Source: Prosthecochloris sp. (lineage in GTDB: Bacteria; Bacteroidota; Chlorobiia; Chlorobiales; Chlorobiaceae). From it: 64,000 nucleotides of DNA. A program made the position numbers and the translations under genes. The stretch's first letter is position 1. Each line of letters starts with the position of its first letter. Where the stretch lies: positions 1 through 64,000 of the forward strand of contig JADMLA020000018.1 in assembly GCA_015482705.2 (NCBI GenBank). The letters are read 5' to 3'. Of the stretch, positions 53,362 through 61,052 are shown in pieces. Under the pieces are notes generated by a model that was given only the letters and a program-made list of their open reading frames with translations, did no database searches and was not told the DNA's origin.

Positions 53362-53563
53362 TATCAGATAAACAGTGAAAAAATTAAACTACCCGATGAA
53401 CGGAACTCCTGCCGATCATCTTTACATATTGCTATATTAAGAGCTTTATTTTATCTTGCCAACACTCCTTATAACTTAGTCAGTATTTAAAAAGTTACAC
53501 ATTCTTTTCTTTGCTTTTACCGGTTGACGGAGAAAACCACGCTTTCCAAAGCAGAAAATTTCA

Positions 53564-54496
53564 ATGAGTTACAGCTATAATGGAACAACAACAGTGAGTG
53601 GTTCTGATAAAGAACTTACGCTTGCAAACGCCTACCAGTACTGCCGTCAGGTAACCAGGCATCATGCGAAAACATTTTACCTCGCAACGCTTTTTCTCTC
53701 GAAAAAACGACGCAATCCAATATATGCAATGTATGCGTTACTGAGAACAGTTGATGACTTGGTTGATCTGGCAGAAGACAAACTGACAAACGGTACGCTG
53801 ACCAAGGCTGAATTGAGCTCCATGATGGCTGACTGGAAAACCCGGCTGAACGAGTGCTATCGGGGTGCCCCCCATAACGACCCGATCATGATTGCCTGGC
53901 ATGATACTCTGCAAAAATGCCATATCCCCGTTGAGCTGCCTCTGGATCTTATGGATGGAGTAGCCATGGATATCGATTTCAAGCCGTTTCAAACATTCGA
54001 CGATCTCTATGTTTACTGCTATAAGGTAGCTTCGGTTGTCGGTCTGATGTGCTCGGAGATTTTCGGGTACCGCGATAAAAAAGCACTTGATCACGCGATC
54101 GAACTCGGTATAGCCATGCAGCTCACCAATATTTTGCGTGATATCGGTGAAGATGTGGATCGAGGCAGAATCTACCTTCCTCTTGAAGATCTCGACCGCT
54201 TCGAGTATACACAGGAACAATTTATGCAAAAACAGATAAACGAAAATTTTATCGAGCTGATACAATTTCAGATTTCACGAGCTCGAAGCTATTACGCAGC
54301 ATCCGAGAAGGGTATTCCCATGCTGGAAAAAGACAGCAGGCTTGCAGTAAAAATCAGCAGTCTGAACTACTGCAACATCCTTAAAGCCATTGAAGAAAAC
54401 AATTACGATGTTTTCTCCCAGAGGGCTTACAGGTCCTTCTACCAGAAACTTCGGACCATCCCTACGCTCTGGTACAAAATGAACGCCCCCGGTTAA
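53564..54496 (+). CDS. crtB: Phytoene synthase CrtB
   Basis: CrtB joins two geranylgeranyl diphosphates to phytoene, the first step of carotenoid synthesis for the chlorosome and reaction-centre pigments of this group. The 310-aa protein has the two aspartate motifs DDLVD (Asp64-Asp68 region) and DIGEDVDRG (193-201), which bind the Mg-diphosphate. The sequence around FYLATLFLSKKRRNPIYAMYALLRTVDD is typical. A squalene-type synthase is the main alternative, but CrtB is favoured by sequence style and context. It is divergent from hflX and followed by lysS, 59 bp later. Confidence 0.88.
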   Translation: MSYSYNGTTTVSGSDKELTLANAYQYCRQVTRHHAKTFYLATLFLSKKRRNPIYAMYALLRTVDDLVDLAEDKLTNGTLTKAELSSMMADWKTRLNECYRGAPHNDPIMIAWHDTLQKCHIPVELPLDLMDGVAMDIDFKPFQTFDDLYVYCYKVASVVGLMCSEIFGYRDKKALDHAIELGIAMQLTNILRDIGEDVDRGRIYLPLEDLDRFEYTQEQFMQKQINENFIELIQFQISRARSYYAASEKGIPMLEKDSRLAVKISSLNYCNILKAIEENNYDVFSQRAYRSFYQKLRTIPTLWYKMNAPG

Positions 54497-54555
54497 GCCA
54501 TTACGATCACTTTTGACAACGTATTATCAAAAAAATAAGTTAACAACCCTTTTCC

Positions 54556-56103
54556 ATGAGTGAGGCACAAGAACATAAGAGACAGCAAAACACATCGGCT
54601 GATCAGAATGAAGAGTTACGCGCTTTGAACGATCAAATGAAAAGGCGCATCGAGGAACGAAACCAACTTACCGAAGAGGGAATCGAACCATACCCGTACG
54701 GATTCGATGTCACCGAATATTCAAAGCAAATCATCGATGGCTACCAGGACGACAAACCCGAAACCGTTTCGGTTGCAGGCAGGATAATGACCATAAGAAA
54801 AATGGGAAAAGCCTCATTTTTCCACATTCTCGATAAAGAAGGTAAAATACAGATCTACATCAAAAGAGATGAAGTGGGTCAGGAAACTTACAGAGTCTTC
54901 AAACTGCTCGATATTGGAGACATTGTCGGTATAAAAGGGTACACTTTCCGAACAAAAACCGGTGAAATCTCAATTCACGCTGAAGAGTTCCAACTGCTCA
55001 GCAAATCGTTACGACCTATCCCGATCGCAAAGGAAAAAGAGGTTGATGGGCAAAAAGTCACCTACGATGCATTCAGTGACAAGGAAATGCGTTACAGGCA
55101 ACGTTACGTCGACCTGATCGTCAACCCGGAAGTCAAAGAAACCTTTGTGAAGCGTTCCGCCATCATTTCTTCCATGCGGAATTTTTTCACCGACAGAGGC
55201 TACCTCGAAGTTGAAACGCCAATCCTCCAACCAGTTTACGGGGGTGCGGCAGCAAGACCGTTCACGACTCACCACAACGCGCTGAACATGGAGCTCTATC
55301 TCAGGATCGCCAATGAGCTTTATCTCAAACGTCTTATCGTCGGGGGATTTGACGGAGTTTTCGAATTCGCCAAGGATTTCCGCAACGAGGGCATCGACCG
55401 TTTTCACAATCCGGAGTTTACCCAGGTAGAACTTTACGTCGCCTACAAAGATTATTACTGGATGATGAACCTGGTCGAAGAACTGATTTACAAGACAAAC
55501 CTCTCGATAAACAACAGTGACTCGACCTGTTTTCTCGGTAATACCATAAGTTTGAAACCACCCTATAGAAGGTTGACGATCGCCGATGCGATACATGAAT
55601 ATTGCTCTGTCGATATCGCGGGAAAATCTGAAACCGAATTGAGAAACATGGCAAAGGATCTCGGTCTTTCGCTCGATCCTAAAATCAGCTCCGGCAAGAT
55701 CATCGATGAGATTTTCGGAGAATTTGTCGAACCGAAACTGATTCAGCCAACGTTTATCACAGATTACCCGACAGAGATGTCGCCCCTTGCAAAAAAACAC
55801 CGTTCCAAAGATGGGTTGGTCGAGCGTTTCGAGCTTATTGTAGGAGGTAAAGAACTTTGTAACTCGTTCTCCGAACTGAATGATCCGGTTATACAACGGG
55901 AACGGCTTGAAACCCAGGCAAAACTGCGCCAGCGCGGTGACGATGAAGCGATGGTTGTCGATGATGATTTCCTTCGTGCTCTTGAATACGGCATGCCTCC
56001 TTGCGCCGGCCTGGGCATCGGTGTCGACAGGCTTGTCATGCTGCTGACGGGGCAGGATTCCATAAGGGATGTCATATTTTTCCCCCACATGAAACCGGAA
56101 TAG
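54556..56103 (+). CDS. lysS: Lysyl-tRNA synthetase, class II
   Basis: The 515-aa protein has the N-terminal helix and OB-fold anticodon domain (about 60-175, VAGRIMTIRKMGKASFFHILD), then the class II core with motif 2 (FEFAKDFRNEGIDRFHNPEFTQVE near 275) and motif 3 (GLGIGVDRLVMLLTG near 490). It charges tRNA-Lys. The N-terminal 25 residues are polar and extended. All catalytic motifs are intact. A bidirectional terminator follows, and the prophage late genes end just beyond it. Confidence 0.97.
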   Translation: MSEAQEHKRQQNTSADQNEELRALNDQMKRRIEERNQLTEEGIEPYPYGFDVTEYSKQIIDGYQDDKPETVSVAGRIMTIRKMGKASFFHILDKEGKIQIYIKRDEVGQETYRVFKLLDIGDIVGIKGYTFRTKTGEISIHAEEFQLLSKSLRPIPIAKEKEVDGQKVTYDAFSDKEMRYRQRYVDLIVNPEVKETFVKRSAIISSMRNFFTDRGYLEVETPILQPVYGGAAARPFTTHHNALNMELYLRIANELYLKRLIVGGFDGVFEFAKDFRNEGIDRFHNPEFTQVELYVAYKDYYWMMNLVEELIYKTNLSINNSDSTCFLGNTISLKPPYRRLTIADAIHEYCSVDIAGKSETELRNMAKDLGLSLDPKISSGKIIDEIFGEFVEPKLIQPTFITDYPTEMSPLAKKHRSKDGLVERFELIVGGKELCNSFSELNDPVIQRERLETQAKLRQRGDDEAMVVDDDFLRALEYGMPPCAGLGIGVDRLVMLLTGQDSIRDVIFFPHMKPE

Positions 56104-56175
56104 ATAAGACGCTATTTTATATATACTTAGAAACAGTTTTTATTATTTATGGATCGTATATGAATCATTATAAAC

Positions 56176-56207
56176 AAAAAAAGCCCGAAATAACTCGGGC
56201 TTTTTTA
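56176..56207. terminator. Bidirectional terminator between lysS and the prophage
   Basis: AAGCCCGA (56181-56188) and TCGGGCTT (56195-56202) pair around a six-base loop. T-runs follow on both strands, six Ts on plus and seven on minus, so it can stop lysS transcripts and also the leftward phage transcript that ends at 56240. Confidence 0.9.
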
Positions 56208-56239
56208 TTGAAAAAATATTTTGGTAGCGGCTATTTAGG

Positions 56240-56623
56240 CTATGGTTGCTCTGTTTTGCGCCTGATGCTGTCGACAACCCCGCCGCCGAAGTAGAAGCCC
56301 ACGATTGTGAGCATTATTAAACCAATGCGGAATGTTGCCATTATTTCCATCACGTCATTTGTAGTTTTACCGAAAAAATTCATAATAAGGACGAGCACAA
56401 AACACGCTATGTAAGTTGTTGCAAACAATATTGCAAGAAACCTTTGAGCGACTTTAAACGGTGCGTATGCTTTAAGTAGCTCAACTTTACTTTGCACTTT
56501 TTGCCATTCGTATTTTCTGCGATCCTCTGCTTTTTCTTCACCGCTGTAGACAAATCCATCGATTAAGTCAAGTCCTTTTTCGATGATGTTGTCAGCCCCG
56601 AATATTTTCCCGAATATGCTCAT
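56240..56623 (-). CDS. Holin-like phage membrane protein
   Basis: The 127-aa protein has an amphipathic charged first half (about 1-55) and two or three hydrophobic segments (about 58-80 and 95-118, FLAILFATTYIACFVLVLIMNFFG and GLIMLTIVGFYFGGGVV). It resembles GTA-type three-helix holins. It should permeabilise the inner membrane at lysis. Its start overlaps the endolysin stop by 4 bp (ATGA), which couples their translation. It is the last phage gene before the lysS-side terminator. Confidence 0.65.
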   Translation of the reverse strand: MSIFGKIFGADNIIEKGLDLIDGFVYSGEEKAEDRRKYEWQKVQSKVELLKAYAPFKVAQRFLAILFATTYIACFVLVLIMNFFGKTTNDVMEIMATFRIGLIMLTIVGFYFGGGVVDSIRRKTEQP

Positions 56624-57180
56624 CGTATTCCAAAATATTGTTTGATGTTGATATATTTTTCAGCCTCTTCCAAGTCGCGCTTCAGCCAGCCTCGTATAAA
56701 TTTCACCTGGTTCCGTTTTTGCGTGATGCGTTTCAAGCGGTGCCCAACTCGCATCAACGTATGCTGACAAACAAACAGCTCGATCTCGAGCCCGGAAAGC
56801 TCGTTTATTGCAGACAAGGTTATTGGTCCTAAATCCCCGTCCGGCTCACAGTCAAGACAAAACTGAGCGTACATCACACTTTTCTTGATGCTGCTGTTCA
56901 TGCCGAAATTGTAGATTGTTTCTGCAACAGATTGATGTTTGATCTCATCACCCCGGAAGGTGTCCCAAAATTTCCGCTTGTAAAACTCCCTGACGAGATC
57001 ACGGCATTCCTGTGTATGTCCCTTTCCGGAATAAACAAGCTGCCATCCCGGCCATTTTGGATGATAGTTTTTCGCTATGCCGGCAAAGGTATCACCTCCG
57101 GAGTCACCGCTCACGCGATGTAGCGTGAAACCACCCTCATCTCCAATTGTCTCGATATATGCTCTCAGAAAATCAGCCAT
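56620..57180 (-). CDS. Phage endolysin, GH108-type muramidase
   Basis: The start is set at ATG 57180, giving MADFLRAYIETIGDEGGFTLH; an in-frame GTG at 57204 would add nine residues. The catalytic-region signs are DEGG with Glu in the E-G-G motif of GH108 lysozymes near residue 15, followed by GDSGGDTFAGIAKNYHPKWPGW and a later YNFGMNSS segment. The enzyme should cut peptidoglycan at lysis. The start overlaps the preceding small membrane gene by 8 bp and the stop overlaps the holin-like gene. Confidence 0.85.
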   Translation of the reverse strand: MADFLRAYIETIGDEGGFTLHRVSGDSGGDTFAGIAKNYHPKWPGWQLVYSGKGHTQECRDLVREFYKRKFWDTFRGDEIKHQSVAETIYNFGMNSSIKKSVMYAQFCLDCEPDGDLGPITLSAINELSGLEIELFVCQHTLMRVGHRLKRITQKRNQVKFIRGWLKRDLEEAEKYINIKQYFGIR

Positions 57181-57475
57181 TTGCGGTTGTTTTACAGTGT
57201 GCACTCAATGGGCAATTCTTTTCCATTTCTGTTCTTATTTTTTCTTGCTTCAGCCGTTCCGTCTTTATTGTTTCTTTTTCCGCCTGTATTCTTATTCTCA
57301 ATAGCAAAGATGAATATATCGATACCACTATACCACAAAATCCCGCAGCAATGGTAACCAAATCAGGCATAAGCTGCGTTATTTCATTGAATACCGTTGT
57401 ACCTGTAATCCCAAATGTTATTACGATAGGACCAACAGGACTTTGGCTTTGTAAATGCATTTTAATCGTTGACAT
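57173..57475 (-). CDS. Small phage membrane protein of the lysis cassette
   Basis: The 100-aa protein has one or two hydrophobic segments (about 14-32 and 37-62, GPIVITFGITGTTVFNEI then LVTIAAGFCGIVVSIYSSLLL) and then a highly charged helical tail (KETIKTERLKQEKIRTEMEK). The layout suits a second holin or a spanin-like protein, but no spanin lipobox is present. It lies directly upstream of the endolysin and overlaps it by 8 bp. Confidence 0.55.
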   Translation of the reverse strand: MSTIKMHLQSQSPVGPIVITFGITGTTVFNEITQLMPDLVTIAAGFCGIVVSIYSSLLLRIRIQAEKETIKTERLKQEKIRTEMEKNCPLSAHCKTTANG

Positions 57476-57532
57476 ATTCCCTCGTCAGGTGCGGGGGCAA
57501 TTATGAAAAAACAGCGCAAATGAAAAGTGCGG

Positions 57533-57826
57533 TCATGTGAACATATAAAACCTGTCTACTTTTTTTATTGTTGTCAAAAACGGTATTTGCTTTTTGTGCT
57601 TTTCAATCTGACTGATAAGAACATCCGATCCGGTAAAAATAACGCGGGTTTCGTCGTCAAGTTTGATTTGTAACGTCAAACACTTGCCGCTTTTGTTTTT
57701 ATCAAACTTGCTATTGTGTATCCGAAACCCCAGCACAATTATCTCTTTGTTGAGAATGTTGTCGATTCTGATTTTATCGCCATCGAGTACATGTGTGGGC
57801 TCGGCAAAATCAGAAAAATGTTGCAT
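57533..57826 (-). CDS. Small protein in the DGR-lysis interval, OB-like
   Basis: The 97-aa protein is mostly beta-like (KIRIDNILNKEIIVLGFRI, KCLTLQIKLDDETRVIFTGS) and recalls an OB fold such as single-strand DNA-binding domains, though this is a weak impression. Its start overlaps the preceding gene's stop by one base (TAATG). It lies two genes after the DGR reverse transcriptase. I do not recognise the family. It could be a phage structural helper or an accessory factor; neither is shown. Confidence 0.55.
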   Translation of the reverse strand: MQHFSDFAEPTHVLDGDKIRIDNILNKEIIVLGFRIHNSKFDKNKSGKCLTLQIKLDDETRVIFTGSDVLISQIEKHKKQIPFLTTIKKVDRFYMFT

Positions 57827-58188
57827 TAATAATTCAAATCGTTTTTAACTTGTGTTTTTATATTTTCTACATCAGCATTATATGCATTAAAAACCCCGTC
57901 ATTGTCAATTCCGGCAATGGCTTTTCTCTGCATAGCCAATTCTTCCGGAAAAGGATATTTCTTTGCTATATAAGCAGTAACAATATGTACATAAGCTAAA
58001 TGCTTTTTCTGTTGCGTCGTCAAGTCGTCGACACAGAAAGGCACTTGTATCTCATTGTACTGCCATTCATCCCTTGTTTCCCCGGTTTCAGGGTCTGATA
58101 CAGAAACCTGAGATATGTTGAACCGGTACCGATCTTTATGAAATACAGATGGTTGATTATTGCTTTTTATTACAGGCAATTCGGTCAT
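57826..58188 (-). CDS. Unknown phage protein overlapping the RT gene end
   Basis: The 120-aa protein begins inside the 3' end of the reverse transcriptase gene (32 bp overlap in another frame) and ends one base into the next gene. The N-terminal half has RYRFNISQVSVSDPETGETRDEW, like small tail-associated proteins that follow phage fibre genes; the C-terminal half is helical. It is not of the Avd four-helix type by appearance. The overlap means it is translated from the same transcript as the reverse transcriptase. Confidence 0.55.
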   Translation of the reverse strand: MTELPVIKSNNQPSVFHKDRYRFNISQVSVSDPETGETRDEWQYNEIQVPFCVDDLTTQQKKHLAYVHIVTAYIAKKYPFPEELAMQRKAIAGIDNDGVFNAYNADVENIKTQVKNDLNY

Positions 58189-59134
58189 AATTGTATTTCT
58201 TTTTAAGGTTATAAGTATTGGCCCAGCAAAACCAGCCGTGATAAGCCGGCATAGCGTTTAACGCCTTTTTCGTGTATTTTTTCTTGAAATTCTTGACTAT
58301 GCTTTTTCTCACCAATGTATAACCATGAAAAAATCTGTATCCGAGAAAATCAATACCTCTGCTATCTACCGGGAACACTTGCCAATTATTCTTTAATTCC
58401 AGTTTAAGGGTGGCAAGATATCTTTCAATATTCCGTTTGATTTGATGCAACTCGCTTTTTTCTGCTCCGAGAATCACCATGTCATCGCAATACCTGTAAT
58501 AATATGTGACACGAAGATTTTCTTTTATCCAATGGTCCATCAATGAAAGAACAAGATTGCCTATCGGTTGAGACGGATAATTACCTATTGGCACAAACGG
58601 AGCACTGTCTGCTATCAGATCGAGTAACCAGAGCACATCAGGATCTTTGAGTTTTCTTCTGAACGCCTGCTTTTGAACTTCTGGCAGAATGCTTTGATAA
58701 AACTTACGAACATCCATTTTCAAGCAATAGTGTGTACCAGTGCGATCCGCATGCAAAGCCTTACGTAAGCGCCGAACACCGTCATGTATGCCTCGTCCCT
58801 TTACTGCAGCATACGTATCTCTGATCAATCCCTTTGTCCATATCGGTTCAACAACGTTCATCACGCAATGATGGATAATTCTGTCTGGATAATATTTAAG
58901 CTTCCAGATTTCACGCTCTTTCAATCCATCTTTTTTGATCATGATCGAGTATTTCGAGCACTTGTATGTTTTGTTTATCAACATACTTCGTATATGCCTG
59001 AAATACTTTTCCGGGTCGGAATCGACCATTTTCACTTCAGAATAATGGGTCTTGCGTTTTCGAGCTCTTTGATGAGCAATTTCAATATTTTCCAAAGAAC
59101 AGACAGTGTGCCACAAATAACCGTATCTCTTCAT
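58157..59134 (-). CDS. DGR reverse transcriptase
   Basis: This enzyme copies the template repeat RNA into cDNA with errors at adenines, which then replaces the variable repeat. The 325-aa protein has the RT landmarks in order: KLKYYPDRIIHHCVMN (near 78-93), first catalytic Asp141 in KMDVRKFYQS, the diagnostic DGR motif IGNYPSQ at 183-189 (the [IVL]GxxxSQ form that replaces the usual QG-type motif), YCDD at 215-218 and GIDFLGYRFFHGY near 260-272. The template repeat lies 102 bp upstream and the target gene just before it. The motif set separates it from group II intron and retron enzymes. The start codon at 59134 has no strong ribosome site. Confidence 0.95.
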   Translation of the reverse strand: MKRYGYLWHTVCSLENIEIAHQRARKRKTHYSEVKMVDSDPEKYFRHIRSMLINKTYKCSKYSIMIKKDGLKEREIWKLKYYPDRIIHHCVMNVVEPIWTKGLIRDTYAAVKGRGIHDGVRRLRKALHADRTGTHYCLKMDVRKFYQSILPEVQKQAFRRKLKDPDVLWLLDLIADSAPFVPIGNYPSQPIGNLVLSLMDHWIKENLRVTYYYRYCDDMVILGAEKSELHQIKRNIERYLATLKLELKNNWQVFPVDSRGIDFLGYRFFHGYTLVRKSIVKNFKKKYTKKALNAMPAYHGWFCWANTYNLKKKYNYDRIACNKKQ

Positions 59135-59236
59135 AAGCTGCTTCTTGACCTGTGCGCTTTCGAGGTTCCTACCAACACACGATAACGGTCTCTTTATATT
59201 TTGCCGAGAGGCAAGGTGATTCAGAGAGACAAATTG

Positions 59237-59357
59237 AAGCAGAGCTGGCTGCCGATATTCGTATTCGCATTCGAAACTGAATTAGCTGCATTCCAAGAGA
59301 ACGGACCTGCATTCGAACCGTTATTCGCATTACTGCCTACCAGAAACACGCGAAAGC
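59237..59357 (-). repeat. DGR template repeat (TR)
   Basis: 121 bp that match the variable repeat at 59429-59549 at 102 positions. The coding-strand template has 27 adenines, of which 18 differ in the VR (9 A to G, 6 A to T, 3 A to C). Nine of its codons, in the VR frame, are Asn AAY codons, the design known to give maximal amino-acid choice. It is not inside any gene; it lies between the target gene and the reverse transcriptase and upstream of the latter. Confidence 0.95.
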
Positions 59358-59409
59358 ACACCTTTCCCTGAACACACCTATCAAAGAACAAAAAAACACA
59401 CTGAACACG

Positions 59410-59425
59410 GGCTGCTTACGCAGCC
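59410..59425 (-). promoter_or_regulatory. Hairpin after the variable repeat, with stop codon in the loop
   Basis: GGCTGC and GCAGCC pair perfectly over 6 bp around a GTAA loop (coding strand). The TAA stop codon of the target gene lies in the loop. A hairpin with a four-base loop just downstream of the variable repeat is a known target feature that raises retrohoming in the phage BPP-1 DGR. It begins 3 bp after the end of the variable repeat. Confidence 0.85.
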
Positions 59426-60702
59426 TTAAAGCAGAGCCGGCCGCCGATAATCGTATTCGCAGCCGAAACCGAAACAGCCGCATTCCAAGAGAACGGACCC
59501 GCAGACGAACCGTAAATCGCAGAACCGCCCACCCGAAACACGCGAAAGCCGGTGTTTTGGATGTAGTAATCGTGCATTTTTGTTGAGCTGCTGCCCGTAA
59601 CATCAGACGGTAAGACAAGCCCGAGGCCGCTATGCGGCACTCCTGCGTAGCCATCTGAAGCAGGCAGCGTTATTCCGGTATCGGTTGCATCGTCTACACG
59701 AGTCCAGCCTGTTGTGCCGCTGTAGGTATAAGGCTCCTGGTTTTTTGCATAGACATCGTGATCGTCTATTAACGACGCAACACGTTTCCAGACATTACCC
59801 CACGTGTTATACACTCCCAACACCTGGGCAAAGTCTGTGTCGTAAGTTGTACCGCCATTTTGTACAGCAGAGGCGTACCCGCCGGCAAGATCGTAATGCT
59901 GTGCTCCTATATAGCTGCCATTCGTCCAGGTCCCGCCGGACTGATTGATCCGGCCAGCCCCAACAATACCAGGAATATCATACGATGCATACCCCGTCAA
60001 AAGCAGTAGACGCTCCCAATTAGCGATCCAAAAATCATATTGTTGCCACCCGTTCCCGCGGGCCTCGCACAACGTATCCGTCGCCTCGGTATCGAGATCG
60101 GCATGCCCCCAATCTCCTGACCGTGTAGTTACAGGATACACAATTGTTGTGCCGTCTGCAGGACTGTACGGCACACTCCAGCCTTTACTGTTATAATTAA
60201 CAAGTTCGTAAGCGCCGTTATAGACCTTACGCAGTCCTGAAAAAAGAGGGTGCATGGTAAACTGACGGCCATCTTTACCGTCAAGAGGAAAATGCGACAA
60301 CAGAATCACATATTTTCCGCCTATCTCTTCAGCATGGTAATACCGAGGGCCGACATTCATATCGAGATCCATGTATCGGACCATCTCTTGGCCGTTTGCG
60401 CCACTGTGATCTACGTTAGTACCGTCGACATGCTTCGAAAAATTGAGCCATGAAATATCCTTAAACACGTCGCCGTTGTCGGCAATGACAGAGCGAGTAA
60501 GTTGGGAAAAAATCGGATGTACTGACATATCGATCAGCTCCCCGGTAGGTTCGCCCTGACCCGCGCCGACACGTTCGAAAGAATCGGCGGCAGTATCGTA
60601 AGCAACACCGATGGAAAGCTGTTCAGTGCCAAACAGGTTTTCGATTGTCTTTGCAATCGCGGAATCACTGTTATTTTGCGGCCCGTATCGATGTACCAAC
60701 AT
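59416..60702 (-). CDS. DGR target protein with variable C-terminal domain
   Basis: The 428-aa protein is a phage tail protein. Its C-terminal region (about 190-428) looks like the C-type-lectin/formylglycine-enzyme fold used by DGR targets, with GFRVFRVGG leading into the variable segment (residues about 385-425) and a conserved LCF near the end. Between the template and this allele, ten of the codons with A changes alter the residue (for example Asn to Ser, Ile, Tyr, Val and Ala; Ser to Gly; Gln to Arg). The N-terminal part (1-190) has no clear fold but is polar, like fibre-attachment regions. It should bind the host receptor; that is inference from position and from other DGR phages. A good AAGGAGA site precedes the ATG. 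Confidence 0.93.
   Translation of the reverse strand: MLVHRYGPQNNSDSAIAKTIENLFGTEQLSIGVAYDTAADSFERVGAGQGEPTGELIDMSVHPIFSQLTRSVIADNGDVFKDISWLNFSKHVDGTNVDHSGANGQEMVRYMDLDMNVGPRYYHAEEIGGKYVILLSHFPLDGKDGRQFTMHPLFSGLRKVYNGAYELVNYNSKGWSVPYSPADGTTIVYPVTTRSGDWGHADLDTEATDTLCEARGNGWQQYDFWIANWERLLLLTGYASYDIPGIVGAGRINQSGGTWTNGSYIGAQHYDLAGGYASAVQNGGTTYDTDFAQVLGVYNTWGNVWKRVASLIDDHDVYAKNQEPYTYSGTTGWTRVDDATDTGITLPASDGYAGVPHSGLGLVLPSDVTGSSSTKMHDYYIQNTGFRVFRVGGSAIYGSSAGPFSWNAAVSVSAANTIIGGRLCFKAA
59429..59549 (-). repeat. DGR variable repeat (VR)
   Basis: This is the 3' end of the target gene, aligned without gaps to the template repeat 192 bp away. All differences but one lie at template adenines. The exception (template T to G on the coding strand, position 59534 versus 59342) changes Leu to Arg near the 5' end of the repeat. 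The last nine coding bases of the two repeats are identical, a likely place for target recognition. Confidence 0.95.
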
Positions 60703-60714
60703 GTTATCTCTCCT

Positions 60715-61050
60715 TTATTCGTAAAATTGCGCCTGGACGTTCTGTGCGTTTTCGCTGATGATTCGTAACGTATCGCTTGTCGTGATACCGGTGAGATCGA
60801 TCGTAAGCACGTTTTTGTAGGCAACGGGACTCGGAGTACCCGATGCGGTTGGAATACTTATCGGGCTTGAGCCGAAACCGATGTAATATTCAGACGTCGC
60901 GGTAATCGCGACATAATGAGTGCCCGAAGGAATCGCGCACGTAGCTTCGGTATCGGCTGTCAAGACAAAATCATAAACAGAAACAGGAGCGAGCGGCGCC
61001 TGGCGCGGAAAATCTTTTTCGTTGTTCAAACCCGAAAATTTGTTAGCCAT
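60715..61050 (-). CDS. Small phage structural protein
   Basis: The 111-aa protein is beta-rich and without membrane segments (PVSVYDFVLTADTEATCAIPSGTHYVAITATSEYYIGFGSS). It begins at an ATG behind AAGGAGA and its stop is 12 bp before the target gene. It lies in the tail-fibre block and is probably a fibre or baseplate component; the family is not recognised. Confidence 0.65.
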   Translation of the reverse strand: MANKFSGLNNEKDFPRQAPLAPVSVYDFVLTADTEATCAIPSGTHYVAITATSEYYIGFGSSPISIPTASGTPSPVAYKNVLTIDLTGITTSDTLRIISENAQNVQAQFYE

Positions 61051-61052
61051 GG

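Larger units (their letters stand above)
58157..60702 (-). mobile_element. Diversity-generating retroelement cassette
   Basis: In transcription order: target (variable-protein) gene 60702-59416 with variable repeat at its 3' end, a hairpin carrying the stop codon, the template repeat 59357-59237, and the reverse transcriptase 59134-58157. The TR and VR align over 121 positions without gaps (offset exactly 192 bp). They differ at 19 sites, 18 of them template adenines on the coding strand. All core DGR parts are present; an Avd gene between target and reverse transcriptase is missing. It is embedded in a phage late operon. Confidence 0.95.

Noticed and set aside
55009..56088. 359-codon antisense frame under lysS
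   Set aside because: It is a shadow of the well-supported lysS frame and has no independent support.
59337..59654. Minus-strand frame of 105 codons overlapping the variable repeat
   Set aside because: It is an out-of-frame shadow of the target gene that happens to run through the VR and TR gap.
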